Assembly: GCF_030931715.1 (NCBI RefSeq) | Contig: NZ_CP133261.1 | Span: 434,001-498,000, forward strand | Source: Tissierella sp. MB52-C2 | Lineage (GTDB): Bacteria > Bacillota > Clostridia > Tissierellales > Tissierellaceae | Direction of reading: 5' to 3' | Length of the DNA: 64,000 bases | Position numbers and translations under genes: made by a program | Part shown: one piece after another, positions 16,935 to 25,616 of the stretch | Numbering within the stretch: the first letter of the stretch is position 1 | Layout: each line of letters begins with the position of its first letter | Notes under the pieces: generated by a model | Database searches by the model: none | Seen by the model: only the letters and a program-made list of their open reading frames with translations | What the model was told of the DNA's origin: nothing

Positions 16935-18443
16935 GTGGAAAAATTACTTGAAATGGCGACTAAATTAGATGAAATGCAGACAAATTTAAGTAAATTATCA
17001 TGGGTTCAATATACGGCAGGATATGATTTTGGAATAGATAATGCCTATAAAGAAATGAATTGTTTTCTAGAGGATAAAAACAACTATGAATTAGCATTAG
17101 AGTATTTTAAAAAAGATTTGAATCCAGTGAATAAAAGAAGAGCAGAGATATTTTATAGTATGATTAGACCATATCATTTAAGCAATGAATTAAATCAACT
17201 AAACCAAAAAATCCAAAAGAAAAAAAATGAACTTTCCATGATACTTAATACCTTTAGATTCAAATTAAATGGCAAGGAAGTTTCTAGCGTGGAGCTAACT
17301 CAGATATTATCGAATGAGGACAATAGAGAGCTTAGAAAGAAGGCATATTTTGCAAGAAATCAAATAAATAAGCCTTTAATAGATGGAGGATTTATAGATT
17401 TAATTAATATGAGAAAAGAATATGCTACTCTTTATGGAGATGAGGATTTTGTAGAATATAGTTTAAAGCAAGACGAATTGAGTCCAAGCATATTTTCCAA
17501 TTGGAAGGATGAATTAAAGCCTTATATTGATAAATTAGACAGTAAAAGACTAGAATATGCAAAAAGGTTTTTGAATTGTGATGAAATGATGCCATGGGAT
17601 GAAAATTATATAATGGCTAAAATATCCCCTATTAGAAATAGGATAGTAGATATGTCTAACTACTATGAGATTCTAAGAAAATTTTTCCTAAATTTTGGGC
17701 TAGATTTAGACAAATTTAATATTACTTATGATATTTTCTCAAGAAAAAATAAGTCCGAATGGGGATATAATTTTCCTATAAAAGCTGGAGTAGATTCAAG
17801 AATTCTTGCTAATGTAAAGAATAGATACCATGAATATAGGGTGCTTCTTCATGAAACTGGGCATGGAGTGCATTCTTTCCTGCTTAAAGAGGAGGAGATA
17901 CTATTAAATCAAGGGGTAAGCGGAATTATTTCAGAGGGTATAGCTAATTTATTTAGTAGTTTCTTATATGAAGAGATATTCTATTCCGATTTCTTTGATA
18001 AATCAGAGGAGTTAGGATTTAAGGAGTTAGTTGAGTATAATAGATTAAGTCATTTAAGATCTATAGGAAGTATATTTTTTGATCAAGAATTATATAGAAA
18101 TGAGATTAATTCATTAGATGATATATATAATCTATATTTTAAGATAAATAAGGATTTGTTTGGGGATGAACCATTTGATGAAGCGCCACCATTTGCGTAT
18201 ACAATTCATTATACAACTCATCCAATATATTTGCATAACTATTTTATGGGAGATATAACCTGTGAAATGCTTAGAAAAGTTTTCTGCAAAAGATATGGAA
18301 TAAATAATATAACAGAAAAGCCAAAGGAATTTGGAGAATTTTTAATAAACGAAGTAATTAATCCATCGGGATTATATAAGTATGAAGAATTATTTGAAAG
18401 AATAAGTGGAGAAGAGTTTTCACTTAGATGGTATCTAGAATAG
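16935..18443 (+). CDS. M3 family oligoendopeptidase
   Basis: 502 residues, GTG with AAGGAGG 7 bases upstream. The zinc motif is HETGH at residues 306-310 (LLHETGHGVHSF), with the third ligand expected in ISEGIANLF. It is a little shorter than PepF (about 600 residues), closer to the compact M3 group. It is cytosolic and degrades short peptides. The gene sits between nif3 and a small membrane protein; in the duplicated copy at 22420 this gene is absent. Confidence 0.88.
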   Translation: MEKLLEMATKLDEMQTNLSKLSWVQYTAGYDFGIDNAYKEMNCFLEDKNNYELALEYFKKDLNPVNKRRAEIFYSMIRPYHLSNELNQLNQKIQKKKNELSMILNTFRFKLNGKEVSSVELTQILSNEDNRELRKKAYFARNQINKPLIDGGFIDLINMRKEYATLYGDEDFVEYSLKQDELSPSIFSNWKDELKPYIDKLDSKRLEYAKRFLNCDEMMPWDENYIMAKISPIRNRIVDMSNYYEILRKFFLNFGLDLDKFNITYDIFSRKNKSEWGYNFPIKAGVDSRILANVKNRYHEYRVLLHETGHGVHSFLLKEEEILLNQGVSGIISEGIANLFSSFLYEEIFYSDFFDKSEELGFKELVEYNRLSHLRSIGSIFFDQELYRNEINSLDDIYNLYFKINKDLFGDEPFDEAPPFAYTIHYTTHPIYLHNYFMGDITCEMLRKVFCKRYGINNITEKPKEFGEFLINEVINPSGLYKYEELFERISGEEFSLRWYLE

Positions 18444-18479
18444 AATTAAAGCAAAATTAAGATTATATAGGGGGTCACC

Positions 18480-18791
18480 ATGGAGTATAATGGGAGAGAG
18501 GGAAAAATAAAAGCTATTGCATATTGGAATAAATTCAGCAAACTAAAAAAAGTATGTATAATCAGCATTGGATTATTTATATTAGGTAATATAAGTATAT
18601 TTTTAGGACTAGCAAAAGGAGCTGACATTGGCTCAAGTCTTTCAAGACCATATGGAGCTAATGTATGGAGTGTTTCAAACGAATTAGTTCGTGCTTGGAC
18701 ATATGCTCCTACTATCCTAGGGATTTCATTAATAATTATCTCAATAATATTGATAACAATAGCTTTAATAAATTGGTTAAAGACTGAATAG
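18480..18791 (+). CDS. Small two-TM membrane protein, function unknown
   Basis: 103 residues with ATG after GGGGTCACC. Two hydrophobic segments lie at about residues 25-44 and 76-98, separated by a polar loop rich in Ser and Arg (GADIGSSLSRPYGANVW). I do not recognise the family. It is 15 bases before the LspA-like pseudogene, so the two were probably one transcript. Confidence 0.65.
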   Translation: MEYNGREGKIKAIAYWNKFSKLKKVCIISIGLFILGNISIFLGLAKGADIGSSLSRPYGANVWSVSNELVRAWTYAPTILGISLIIISIILITIALINWLKTE

Positions 18792-18805
18792 ATTAGGAGA
18801 TAAGC

Positions 18806-19384
18806 ATGAATAAACTAATAAAAAATAAAGATAGAACTATCAAAGTTATGATTTTAGTATTAGTTATGTTAGATCAGATGATAAAGATAATAGTCAAAGC
18901 TTACTATGGTATAAAAACTCCAATAATAAAAGATATATTATACTTTGCACCTGTTTTAAATGACAACTACTCATATATAAATTCATTATTTAATTTGGGG
19001 TGGAGTAGAATTTTTCATATACTTCTGGTAGTATTTATTTTGTTTTTTAGCTACTATGCTTTTAAATATTTAGAAGCTAGAACTATAAAAATTCAATGAT
19101 TAATATATTAAAAATATTTTTATTTTCGGGGACTATATGTTCTCTAATAGATAAAATCTTCTGGAATGGAAGTTCTAGATTATATATTATTAAAAGGTTT
19201 CTTTGTTTTCGATCTAAAGGATTGCTATTTAACTATTTTTGAAGTATTAGTAATTATACTTGTGATAAAAAATTGGAAGAAAAATTCTAAGATAAATGAT
19301 ATAGAATTATTAAAGGATTATATTGGATTTATCAAGAAAGATTTTTCTATAAAAAATAAAGTTGCTAGAAAAAATATGAAATAA
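18806..19384 (+). pseudogene. LspA-like (signal peptidase II family) gene, frameshifted copy
   Basis: This is a second copy of the gene at 22738-23295. A run of A's near 19090 is one base shorter than in the intact copy, which shifts the frame to a TGA at 19097. About 75 bases later an extra base near 19172 restores the frame, so the C-terminal part (LDYILLKGFFVFDLKDCYL) reads normally. The central 200 bases are nearly identical to the other copy, while the first 75 bases differ strongly. It could also be a sequencing artefact in two places, but divergence elsewhere in this copy supports decay. Confidence 0.78.
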
Positions 19385-19393
19385 GGGGGAAGA

Positions 19394-22315
19394 ATGATGT
19401 TTGAAATTAATAAGGCTTATCATGGATTTAAATTGATAGAGGAGGGGAGAATAGATGAATTGCAGTCAATGGCAAGAATTTTTCAGCATGAAAAATCTGG
19501 TGCTAGGCTACTTCATTTAGAAAATAATGATGATAACAAAGTGTTTTCAATAGGATTTAGAACACCACCAACAGATAGTACAGGTGTACCGCATATTTTA
19601 GAGCATTGTGTATTATCAGGCTCTAGAAAATATACCACAAAGGAACCTTTTATGGATATGGTAAAAGGATCTCTGCAAACGTTTATTAATGCCATGACTT
19701 TCAGTGATAAAACTCTATATCCTGTAGCTAGTAGAAACGACAAGGACTTTTTCCATTTAATGGATGTTTACTTAGATGCAGTTCTATATCCAAAAATCTA
19801 TGAAATACCTGATATTTTTATGCAGGAAGGCTGGCATCATGAATTATTTAGTAAGGAGGATAAAATTACTTACAAAGGTGTTGTTTATAATGAAATGAAA
19901 GGAGCATATTCATCTCCTGAGACCATATTAAGAGCAAATATAGCTAAATCCCTATATCCTGATACTTGTTATCAATATTCTTCAGGTGGAGACCCAGATA
20001 TAATCCCGGAACTTAGCTATGAGGCATTTTTAGATTTCCATAGAAAACTCTATCATCCTTCTAATAGTTATATATATCTTTATGGTGATGGAGACATTGA
20101 TAAACAACTTTCATTTATAAATGAAAATTATCTATCAAGCTTTGATAAAATTGAAGTTGATTCTTATATTGAAAAGCAAAAACCATTTACATCAAAATAT
20201 GAAATAAAAGATTATTATTCAATTGGAATAGATGATAATGATGAGAATCGTACTTACTTAAGCCTTAATTTTGTATTAGGAGAAAGCTCAGATTTAGAAA
20301 ACTATTTAATGAATAATATAATATCCCAATTATTAATAGATTCTTCAGCAGCACCTCTTAAGAAAGCGTTGATAGATGCAGGAATCGGTGAAGATATATT
20401 TTCAATGAATCTTGGAGGGTTGCAACCTGGTTTTGGAATAGTTGCTAAAAATACTTCCATAGATAAAAAGGAAGAATTCCAAGAGATTATATTTAACACT
20501 TTAAATAAATTAGTTAATGATGGACTGGATAAAAAATTAATTGAGGCTTGTATCAACATAGTTGAATATGATTTGCGAGAAGCGTCTAAATTCCCAACTA
20601 AAGGTATTATTTATAATATACTGTCCTTAAATAGTTGGCTTTACGATTGTAGTCCAATAAGTCATCTTAGATATGGAGAGGCTTTGAAAAAACTTAGGGC
20701 AAGTATAGATGTTGATTATTTTGAAGAATTTATTAGAGATAATATTATTAATAATACTCATAGTTCACTTGTTATAATAGAACCTAAAAAAGGTTTAGGG
20801 GAAGAAAAGGAAAAAAATCTTGAAGATAAATTAGATAAATATAAGGTAGCTCTTACTGAAAAACAAATAGAAACTTTAATTTTAGAAAACAAAAAACTTA
20901 AAGAAATGCAGCTATCTAATGATACTGAGGAAGCAAAAGCTACAATACCTAAACTATCTATATCTGATGTAGAACCTAAAGCTGAAGTTATTCCTCAGGG
21001 AGTAATAAAAGATAATGAAATAACTATGCTTTTCCATAATATATTTACTAGTAAAATTGCATACTTAGACTTATACTTTGATATGTCTATGGTTCAAGAA
21101 AAACATATTCCATATATAAATTTAGTAGCTGGGTTACTAGGAAAAATGGATACAAAAACAAAACTCTACTCGGAATTATCAAATGATATATATGTAAATA
21201 CTGGAGGAATAGATTTTGACGCTAACGCATTAATAAAAGATGGAGATAGTGAGCAATTTAGTCCTAAATTTATTGTCAAAGGTAAAACTGTAGGAGATAA
21301 TATTCCTAAACTAATAGAATTAATGTCAGAATTAATAAAGGATACAAAATTAGAAGATGAAAAGAGAATTAAAGAACTACTTCAACAAATAAAATCCCGA
21401 ATGGAAATGGATATATTTAATAGGGGCAATGCAGTAGCTGCTAGAAGGGTAAGTTCTTATTTCTCGGCACCTTGGAAGTATATAGAGAAGTTAAAGGGAC
21501 TAGACTTTTACTGGTTTATATCTGATGCTATTAAAAGCTTTGATGATAATAAGGAGGAGATTATATCTAACTTAAATGAAGTTTATAATACTATATTCAA
21601 TAAAAATAACTTAATTATAAGCTTCACAGGAGATGAAGAGGATTTATCTATTGTTAGGGATAATTTACAAATTGTTACTGAAAGACTAAATAAAGAAGAG
21701 TTTATTCCACAGGAATACAGCTTTACTGAAGAAAGATTGAACGAAGGGATATTATCATCTGCTAATGTTCAATATGTATCTAAAGGATGTAATTTTAATA
21801 AGCTTGGTTATGATTATAATGGTAGTATGAGAGTTTTAGCCACCATATTAAATGGGGACTATTTGCATAACAGAGTTAGAGCACAGGGTGGAGCTTATGG
21901 TGTAGGTATATCTTTTGAAAAAACTGGCCATATGACTACTTTTTCTTACCGTGATCCTAACCTTAAGGAAACCATCTCCGTATATGATAATATGTCCGAT
22001 TATGTCGCTAACTTAAGTTTGAATGAATCTGAGCTAATACAATATATTATAGGAACTATATCTCGTCTAGAACCAGCTATGACTCCACATATGAAGGGAC
22101 AATTGGAAACTAGTAGATATATATCAAATATTACTCAAGAAGATATTCAAAAGATAAGGGATGAAGTTTTATCAACAAATCTAGAAGATATTAAAACTTT
22201 TGCACCACTACTTGCTGATACAATGAAACAAAATTATCTATGTGTATTAGGTAATGACAGCAAGATAAAAGATAATAAAGAGCTATTTAATAATCTAATA
22301 AAACTAATGAAATAA
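19394..22315 (+). CDS. M16C family metallopeptidase (presequence-protease type)
   Basis: 973 residues, the usual length for the one-chain M16C group. ATG 19394 has GGGGGA upstream, and ATG 19397 is an equally possible start. The inverted zinc motif is H67-ILE-H71 (GVPHILEHCVLSG), and the distal glutamate is in YKGVVYNEMKGAYSSPE. The C-terminal half contains the R/Y substrate pair region (GGAYGVGISF). Members form a clam-shell that degrades unstructured peptides of up to about 65 residues. No signal peptide is visible. It is followed by a perfect hairpin at 22330. Confidence 0.92.
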   Translation: MMFEINKAYHGFKLIEEGRIDELQSMARIFQHEKSGARLLHLENNDDNKVFSIGFRTPPTDSTGVPHILEHCVLSGSRKYTTKEPFMDMVKGSLQTFINAMTFSDKTLYPVASRNDKDFFHLMDVYLDAVLYPKIYEIPDIFMQEGWHHELFSKEDKITYKGVVYNEMKGAYSSPETILRANIAKSLYPDTCYQYSSGGDPDIIPELSYEAFLDFHRKLYHPSNSYIYLYGDGDIDKQLSFINENYLSSFDKIEVDSYIEKQKPFTSKYEIKDYYSIGIDDNDENRTYLSLNFVLGESSDLENYLMNNIISQLLIDSSAAPLKKALIDAGIGEDIFSMNLGGLQPGFGIVAKNTSIDKKEEFQEIIFNTLNKLVNDGLDKKLIEACINIVEYDLREASKFPTKGIIYNILSLNSWLYDCSPISHLRYGEALKKLRASIDVDYFEEFIRDNIINNTHSSLVIIEPKKGLGEEKEKNLEDKLDKYKVALTEKQIETLILENKKLKEMQLSNDTEEAKATIPKLSISDVEPKAEVIPQGVIKDNEITMLFHNIFTSKIAYLDLYFDMSMVQEKHIPYINLVAGLLGKMDTKTKLYSELSNDIYVNTGGIDFDANALIKDGDSEQFSPKFIVKGKTVGDNIPKLIELMSELIKDTKLEDEKRIKELLQQIKSRMEMDIFNRGNAVAARRVSSYFSAPWKYIEKLKGLDFYWFISDAIKSFDDNKEEIISNLNEVYNTIFNKNNLIISFTGDEEDLSIVRDNLQIVTERLNKEEFIPQEYSFTEERLNEGILSSANVQYVSKGCNFNKLGYDYNGSMRVLATILNGDYLHNRVRAQGGAYGVGISFEKTGHMTTFSYRDPNLKETISVYDNMSDYVANLSLNESELIQYIIGTISRLEPAMTPHMKGQLETSRYISNITQEDIQKIRDEVLSTNLEDIKTFAPLLADTMKQNYLCVLGNDSKIKDNKELFNNLIKLMK

Positions 22316-22329
22316 AAACATTGAATTAG

Positions 22330-22360
22330 CTGGGACATGGGTATAAAAACCATGTCCCAG
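22330..22360. repeat. Inverted repeat / hairpin after the M16C gene
   Basis: CTGGGACATGG (22330-22340) and CCATGTCCCAG (22350-22360) are perfect complements around a 9-base loop. There is no T-run on either side, so it is either a weak terminator or a relic of the rearrangement just downstream. Confidence 0.6.
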
Positions 22361-22370
22361 TATGATAAGA

Positions 22371-22418
22371 CTAGGATTTTGAAACAAGATCTATTTCTAC
22401 TGGCTTACCTATTTCGAT
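22371..22418 (-). pseudogene. 3' remnant of an sfsA paralogue
   Basis: Read on the minus strand, this stretch gives IEIGKPVEIDLVSKS and a stop. The intact SfsA at 24481-25182 ends IEIGKPIELDLITRF and a stop, so the fragment is the last 15 codons of a related but different sfsA. The rest of the gene is missing. It directly abuts the nif3 fragment that follows on the plus strand. Confidence 0.7.
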
Positions 22419-22419
22419 T

Positions 22420-22686
22420 TTAGTTTGTGGTGGCGGGGGCTTTACCACAGATGTACGAGAAGCAGTAGAGAGAAATTCCGAGGTTTATATAACAGGTGAA
22501 AAAGTATTATATACCATTGAATATGCAAAGTTCGTAGGGATAAATTTAATAGTAGGAAGTCATACTTTTACTGAAGTATTTGGAATCGAAAGCCTTGCTA
22601 AGAAGATTAAGGATAAATATAAGGATATTGAAATAATTAGATTAAAAGAAGAACATTTGGAAACAGAAAAGACGAGTCTAAATTAG
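22420..22686 (+). pseudogene. 3' fragment of nif3 (88 codons)
   Basis: This matches 16611-16867 at nearly every position, starting at LVCGGGGFTTDVREAVE and ending with the same TSLN stop. Homology continues about 16 bases past the stop codon and then breaks off. There is no start codon or ribosome binding site and the metal-binding N-terminal half is absent, so it is a dead fragment. Confidence 0.85.
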
Positions 22687-22737
22687 TAGAAAGAATTAGA
22701 AAGTTGACCTAAAGAATGAACGTGTTAGGAGATAAGT

Positions 22738-23295
22738 ATGAAGAAGATAATAAAAAATAAGAATAAAATTACCGAAACCATGATCCTAGCCTTAATTATA
22801 TTGGAGCAAGGGATAAAGATAATAGTCAAAGCTTACTATGGTATAAAAACTCCAATAATAAAAGATATATTATACTTTGCACCTGTTTTAAATGACAACT
22901 ACTCATATATAAATTCATTATTTAATTTGGGGTGGGGTAGAATTTTTCATATACTTCTGGTAGTATTTGTTTTGTTTTTTAGCTACTATGCTTTTAAATA
23001 TTTAGAAGCTAAAGCTGCAAAAAATTCAATGATTAATATACTAAAAATATTTTTATTAGCAGGGATCATATGCTCATTAATAGATAAAATTTTTTGGAAT
23101 GGTAGTCTAGACTATATACTATTAAAAGGATTTTTCGTATTTGACCTAAAGGATTGTTATTTAACTATTTTTGAAGTATTAGTAATTATGTTAATTATAA
23201 AAAATGGGAAAAAAGTTTCTAAAATAAATGACAAGGAACTGTTAAAGGATTATATTAAATTTATCAAAAAGGATTTTCTAACAAGAGGAGAATAG
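22738..23295 (+). CDS. LspA-like (signal peptidase II family) membrane protein, intact copy
   Basis: 185 residues, ATG with TTAGGAGAT upstream. Four hydrophobic segments are visible. The two expected catalytic aspartates are in ICSLIDKIFWNG and FVFDLKDCYL, which correspond to the GNxxDR and NxAD motifs of signal peptidase II. Both motifs are degenerate: GN is CS and NxAD is DLKD. A long charged C-terminal tail is also unusual. It could be a diverged lipoprotein signal peptidase or a non-catalytic relative. The frameshifted copy is at 18806-19384. Confidence 0.65.
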   Translation: MKKIIKNKNKITETMILALIILEQGIKIIVKAYYGIKTPIIKDILYFAPVLNDNYSYINSLFNLGWGRIFHILLVVFVLFFSYYAFKYLEAKAAKNSMINILKIFLLAGIICSLIDKIFWNGSLDYILLKGFFVFDLKDCYLTIFEVLVIMLIIKNGKKVSKINDKELLKDYIKFIKKDFLTRGE

Positions 23296-23337
23296 TTAAA
23301 AAGGTTGTAGGATATTTTCCTACAACCTTTTTTAACT
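23294..23337. terminator. Bidirectional terminator between lspA-like and FMN oxidoreductase genes
   Basis: AAAAAGGTTGTAGGA (23298-23312) pairs with TCCTACAACCTTTTT (23318-23332) around a 5-base loop. It has A-runs on the left and T-runs on the right, so it serves both converging transcripts. Confidence 0.88.
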
Positions 23338-23376
23338 AAGATTGTTTTTTAGTATAATAGATTAACTTTTCATATT

Positions 23377-24399
23377 TTACCATTCAATAGAAATCATAGA
23401 CTTATCGATGGAAGTTAAGTCTTTTGCACCAGTTAATATCATAGTCTGAAGAAGTTGATTTTTCATCTCTTGAATTACTAGAGATACTCCCTCGCTATAA
23501 CCACCAAAAGCACCAATAATAACAGGTCTACCTATTAAAACAGCATCCGCACCTAAAGCAATCATTTTAAATACATCTACTCCTGAACGGATTCCTCCAT
23601 CTACGAGAATCATTATTTTACCCTTAACAGCTTCAGCTATTTCAGGTAGCACTTTAGCTGTAGATTCTGCATGATCCAATACTCTACCACCATGATTTGA
23701 TACTACTATGGCCTTTGCTCCAACTTCAACTGCTAGAAGAGCCTCTTCCTTTGTCATCACACCTTTTAATATAAATGGCAAGTGAGTGGAGGAGATAATT
23801 TCCTTTAATTCTTCTACAGTTTTAGGTCCAACTGGAGTACCCTTTAAAGCCATAGTAATAAGTCCAGCACCATCAATATCCATTCCTGCAGCAATAGCAT
23901 TTATATTTTCTGCCTTTCTTAAAGCTTCTATAACAATTTCGTTTTCCTTAGGTTTTATAATAGCAACACCTTTACCATCTACTTTTTTAAGGGCATCAAG
24001 ACCAGAATCGTATAACTCTGGGTCAGCAGAATCTCCAATCATTGCTATTGTACCAGCAGATAAACTACCATTTACGACGCTATCTATGTATTCCTCTTCA
24101 GTTAGTGCACCACCCATATTGAATTCAGTACCAGTTATTGGAGCACTGATTATTGGCGTATCAAGTTTTGTATTAAAGAAATCAAAGTTTAAGTCAGGAT
24201 TTTTGGCATCATGTATAGTTTTTAGTCTTAATTTAACTTTCCTTAAATCCTCTACATTTGATTTAAAAGCAGATCCTGTTAGAGAACCTCCCATGCCAGG
24301 CACTTCTCCTGCACAAGCAACTCCGTTACATACAGGACATACTCTACAATATCCCTTCATTTTTTCTCTTGCTATATTCCTAACTTCTTTTATATTCAT
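23377..24399 (-). CDS. FMN-dependent alpha-hydroxy-acid dehydrogenase family protein
   Basis: 340 residues. ATG 24399 is preceded by GGGAGG 7 bases away; an upstream in-frame ATG at 24423 precedes that site. The TIM-barrel motifs are SAPITGTEF, PFILKGVMTKEEA, VSNHGGRVLDH (the catalytic His is in SNHGGR) and LVDGGIRSGVDVFKMIALGADAVLIGRP, which is the FMN phosphate site. The N-terminus carries four cysteines in GYCRVCPVCNGVACAGE, which is not usual for lactate oxidases and suggests an iron-sulfur or structural site. The substrate is unknown. It is downstream of sfsA in the same orientation, about 80 bases apart. Confidence 0.82.
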   Translation of the reverse strand: MNIKEVRNIAREKMKGYCRVCPVCNGVACAGEVPGMGGSLTGSAFKSNVEDLRKVKLRLKTIHDAKNPDLNFDFFNTKLDTPIISAPITGTEFNMGGALTEEEYIDSVVNGSLSAGTIAMIGDSADPELYDSGLDALKKVDGKGVAIIKPKENEIVIEALRKAENINAIAAGMDIDGAGLITMALKGTPVGPKTVEELKEIISSTHLPFILKGVMTKEEALLAVEVGAKAIVVSNHGGRVLDHAESTAKVLPEIAEAVKGKIMILVDGGIRSGVDVFKMIALGADAVLIGRPVIIGAFGGYSEGVSLVIQEMKNQLLQTMILTGAKDLTSIDKSMISIEW

Positions 24400-24480
24400 T
24401 TTAAGTCCTCCCTTATTTATCATTAGTAGAATAATTGATTATGCTATTACATTATACAAGATACACTGAGAATTTTAAAG

Positions 24481-25182
24481 TTAGAATCTAGTAATAAGGT
24501 CAAGTTCAATAGGTTTACCTATTTCAATTCTATTATCTTGTACAATAGAATCGTATGCCAATATTTCAACACCATTTTTACTAGCAAGTTTAACAGCCTC
24601 AGAAAACTTACTATCCATTTGCCAATTTAATTTAAATATATTTGGTCCTTTCATCTGTATTAGAAAGAAAATTATTCCTCTATATCCCTGATTCACAGCT
24701 TCAATCATTTCCAATACGTGTTTAGTACCTCTTTCTGTAGGTGCATCTGGAAACATGGAAATCCCTTGTTCTTCTAAAGTAACTCCCTTTACTTCAATAA
24801 ATCCTTTTTGATTTTCAGACTCAAAATATATATCAAATCGAGAATTGCCGAAATTAACTTCTCTTTTTATTTTTGTTAAATTATTGATCTCATTAATGGC
24901 ATTGTCTTTGAGAGCTTGATAAACAACTGCATTAGGTACTTGGGAATCCATATTTACTAGCATATTGCCTTTCCAAACTGATATAAGAGAATATTTAGTT
25001 TTTCTGCTAGGATTATGACTACAATCTTCTAATAAGATTTTCGCCCCTGGCAGAAGTAACTCTTTACATCTTCCAGTATTTTTGACATGAACTATTTCCT
25101 CTTTTCCATTTATGAGGACTTCAGCTATAAACCTATTAGGTCTTTTTATAAAAATTCCCTCTACTATTTTTTTATATTCCAT
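24481..25182 (-). CDS. sfsA: SfsA (sugar fermentation stimulation protein homologue)
   Basis: 233 residues, ATG 25182 with AAAGGAGA upstream. Family motifs are KRPNRFIAEVLINGKEEIVHVKNTGRCKELL (residues 13-43, quoted by position and key residues: N16, R17, F18, H34, T37, G38), FIEVKGVTLE and FPDAPTERGTKHV. SfsA has an OB-fold and a nuclease-like domain whose acidic residues and lysine (FIEVKG) resemble PD-(D/E)XK enzymes. It was named for an effect on maltose metabolism in E. coli; the molecular role is unsettled. A 15-codon remnant of a paralogue is at 22371. Confidence 0.92.
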   Translation of the reverse strand: MEYKKIVEGIFIKRPNRFIAEVLINGKEEIVHVKNTGRCKELLLPGAKILLEDCSHNPSRKTKYSLISVWKGNMLVNMDSQVPNAVVYQALKDNAINEINNLTKIKREVNFGNSRFDIYFESENQKGFIEVKGVTLEEQGISMFPDAPTERGTKHVLEMIEAVNQGYRGIIFFLIQMKGPNIFKLNWQMDSKFSEAVKLASKNGVEILAYDSIVQDNRIEIGKPIELDLITRF

Positions 25183-25307
25183 ATTTTCTCCTTTGATAAT
25201 TAATATTTAATATAATATTAATTATTGTATCATTGGGAATGTTTTATATCAATTTTTCTAATCATAAAGAAGTTGATGGGAAAATGAGGAAACTTTAATA
25301 TCTGAAG

Positions 25308-25337
25308 CTAATATAATAGTTATAACTATTATATTAG
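25308..25337 (+). promoter_or_regulatory. Inverted repeat touching a ribosome binding site
   Basis: CTAATATAATAGT (25308-25320) and ACTATTATATTAG (25325-25337) are perfect 13-base complements around TATA. The right arm ends inside the AGGAGGTG (25336-25343) of the small gene that follows, and the left arm contains a TATAAT. It could be an operator at the promoter or an RNA hairpin that partly hides the binding site. Confidence 0.45.
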
Positions 25338-25349
25338 GAGGTGAATTAA

Positions 25350-25520
25350 GTGAAATATATGTATATAGTTGATTATAAAGATGGATCTGCACTTAAAGAA
25401 AAAGTCAACCAATGGATAGATGAGAATGAAGAGAATATACTGGAAATTATAGATATAGAATATAACCAGGAAGGAAATTTATATTTTTCTATAGTTACTT
25501 ATTTAGAAAGGGAAAAATAA
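25350..25520 (+). CDS. Small Cse60-like protein (tentative)
   Basis: 56 residues from GTG 25350 with AGGAGGTG 6 bases upstream. The protein starts MKYMYIVDYKDGSALKEKVN, has an acidic middle and ends in a beta-strand pattern (NLYFSIVTYLEREK). Length and pattern resemble the small sporulation protein Cse60, but identity is low enough that the call stays tentative. It stands alone behind a perfect inverted repeat. Confidence 0.55.
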   Translation: MKYMYIVDYKDGSALKEKVNQWIDENEENILEIIDIEYNQEGNLYFSIVTYLEREK

Positions 25521-25616
25521 TAATTTTTTAATATTACTGAATAAAAGAAGGAATTTAGCAAGTAAATGTAGAATATTAAAGTAGGTAATATATAAATTTA
25601 TTAAAGGAGATTAGAA

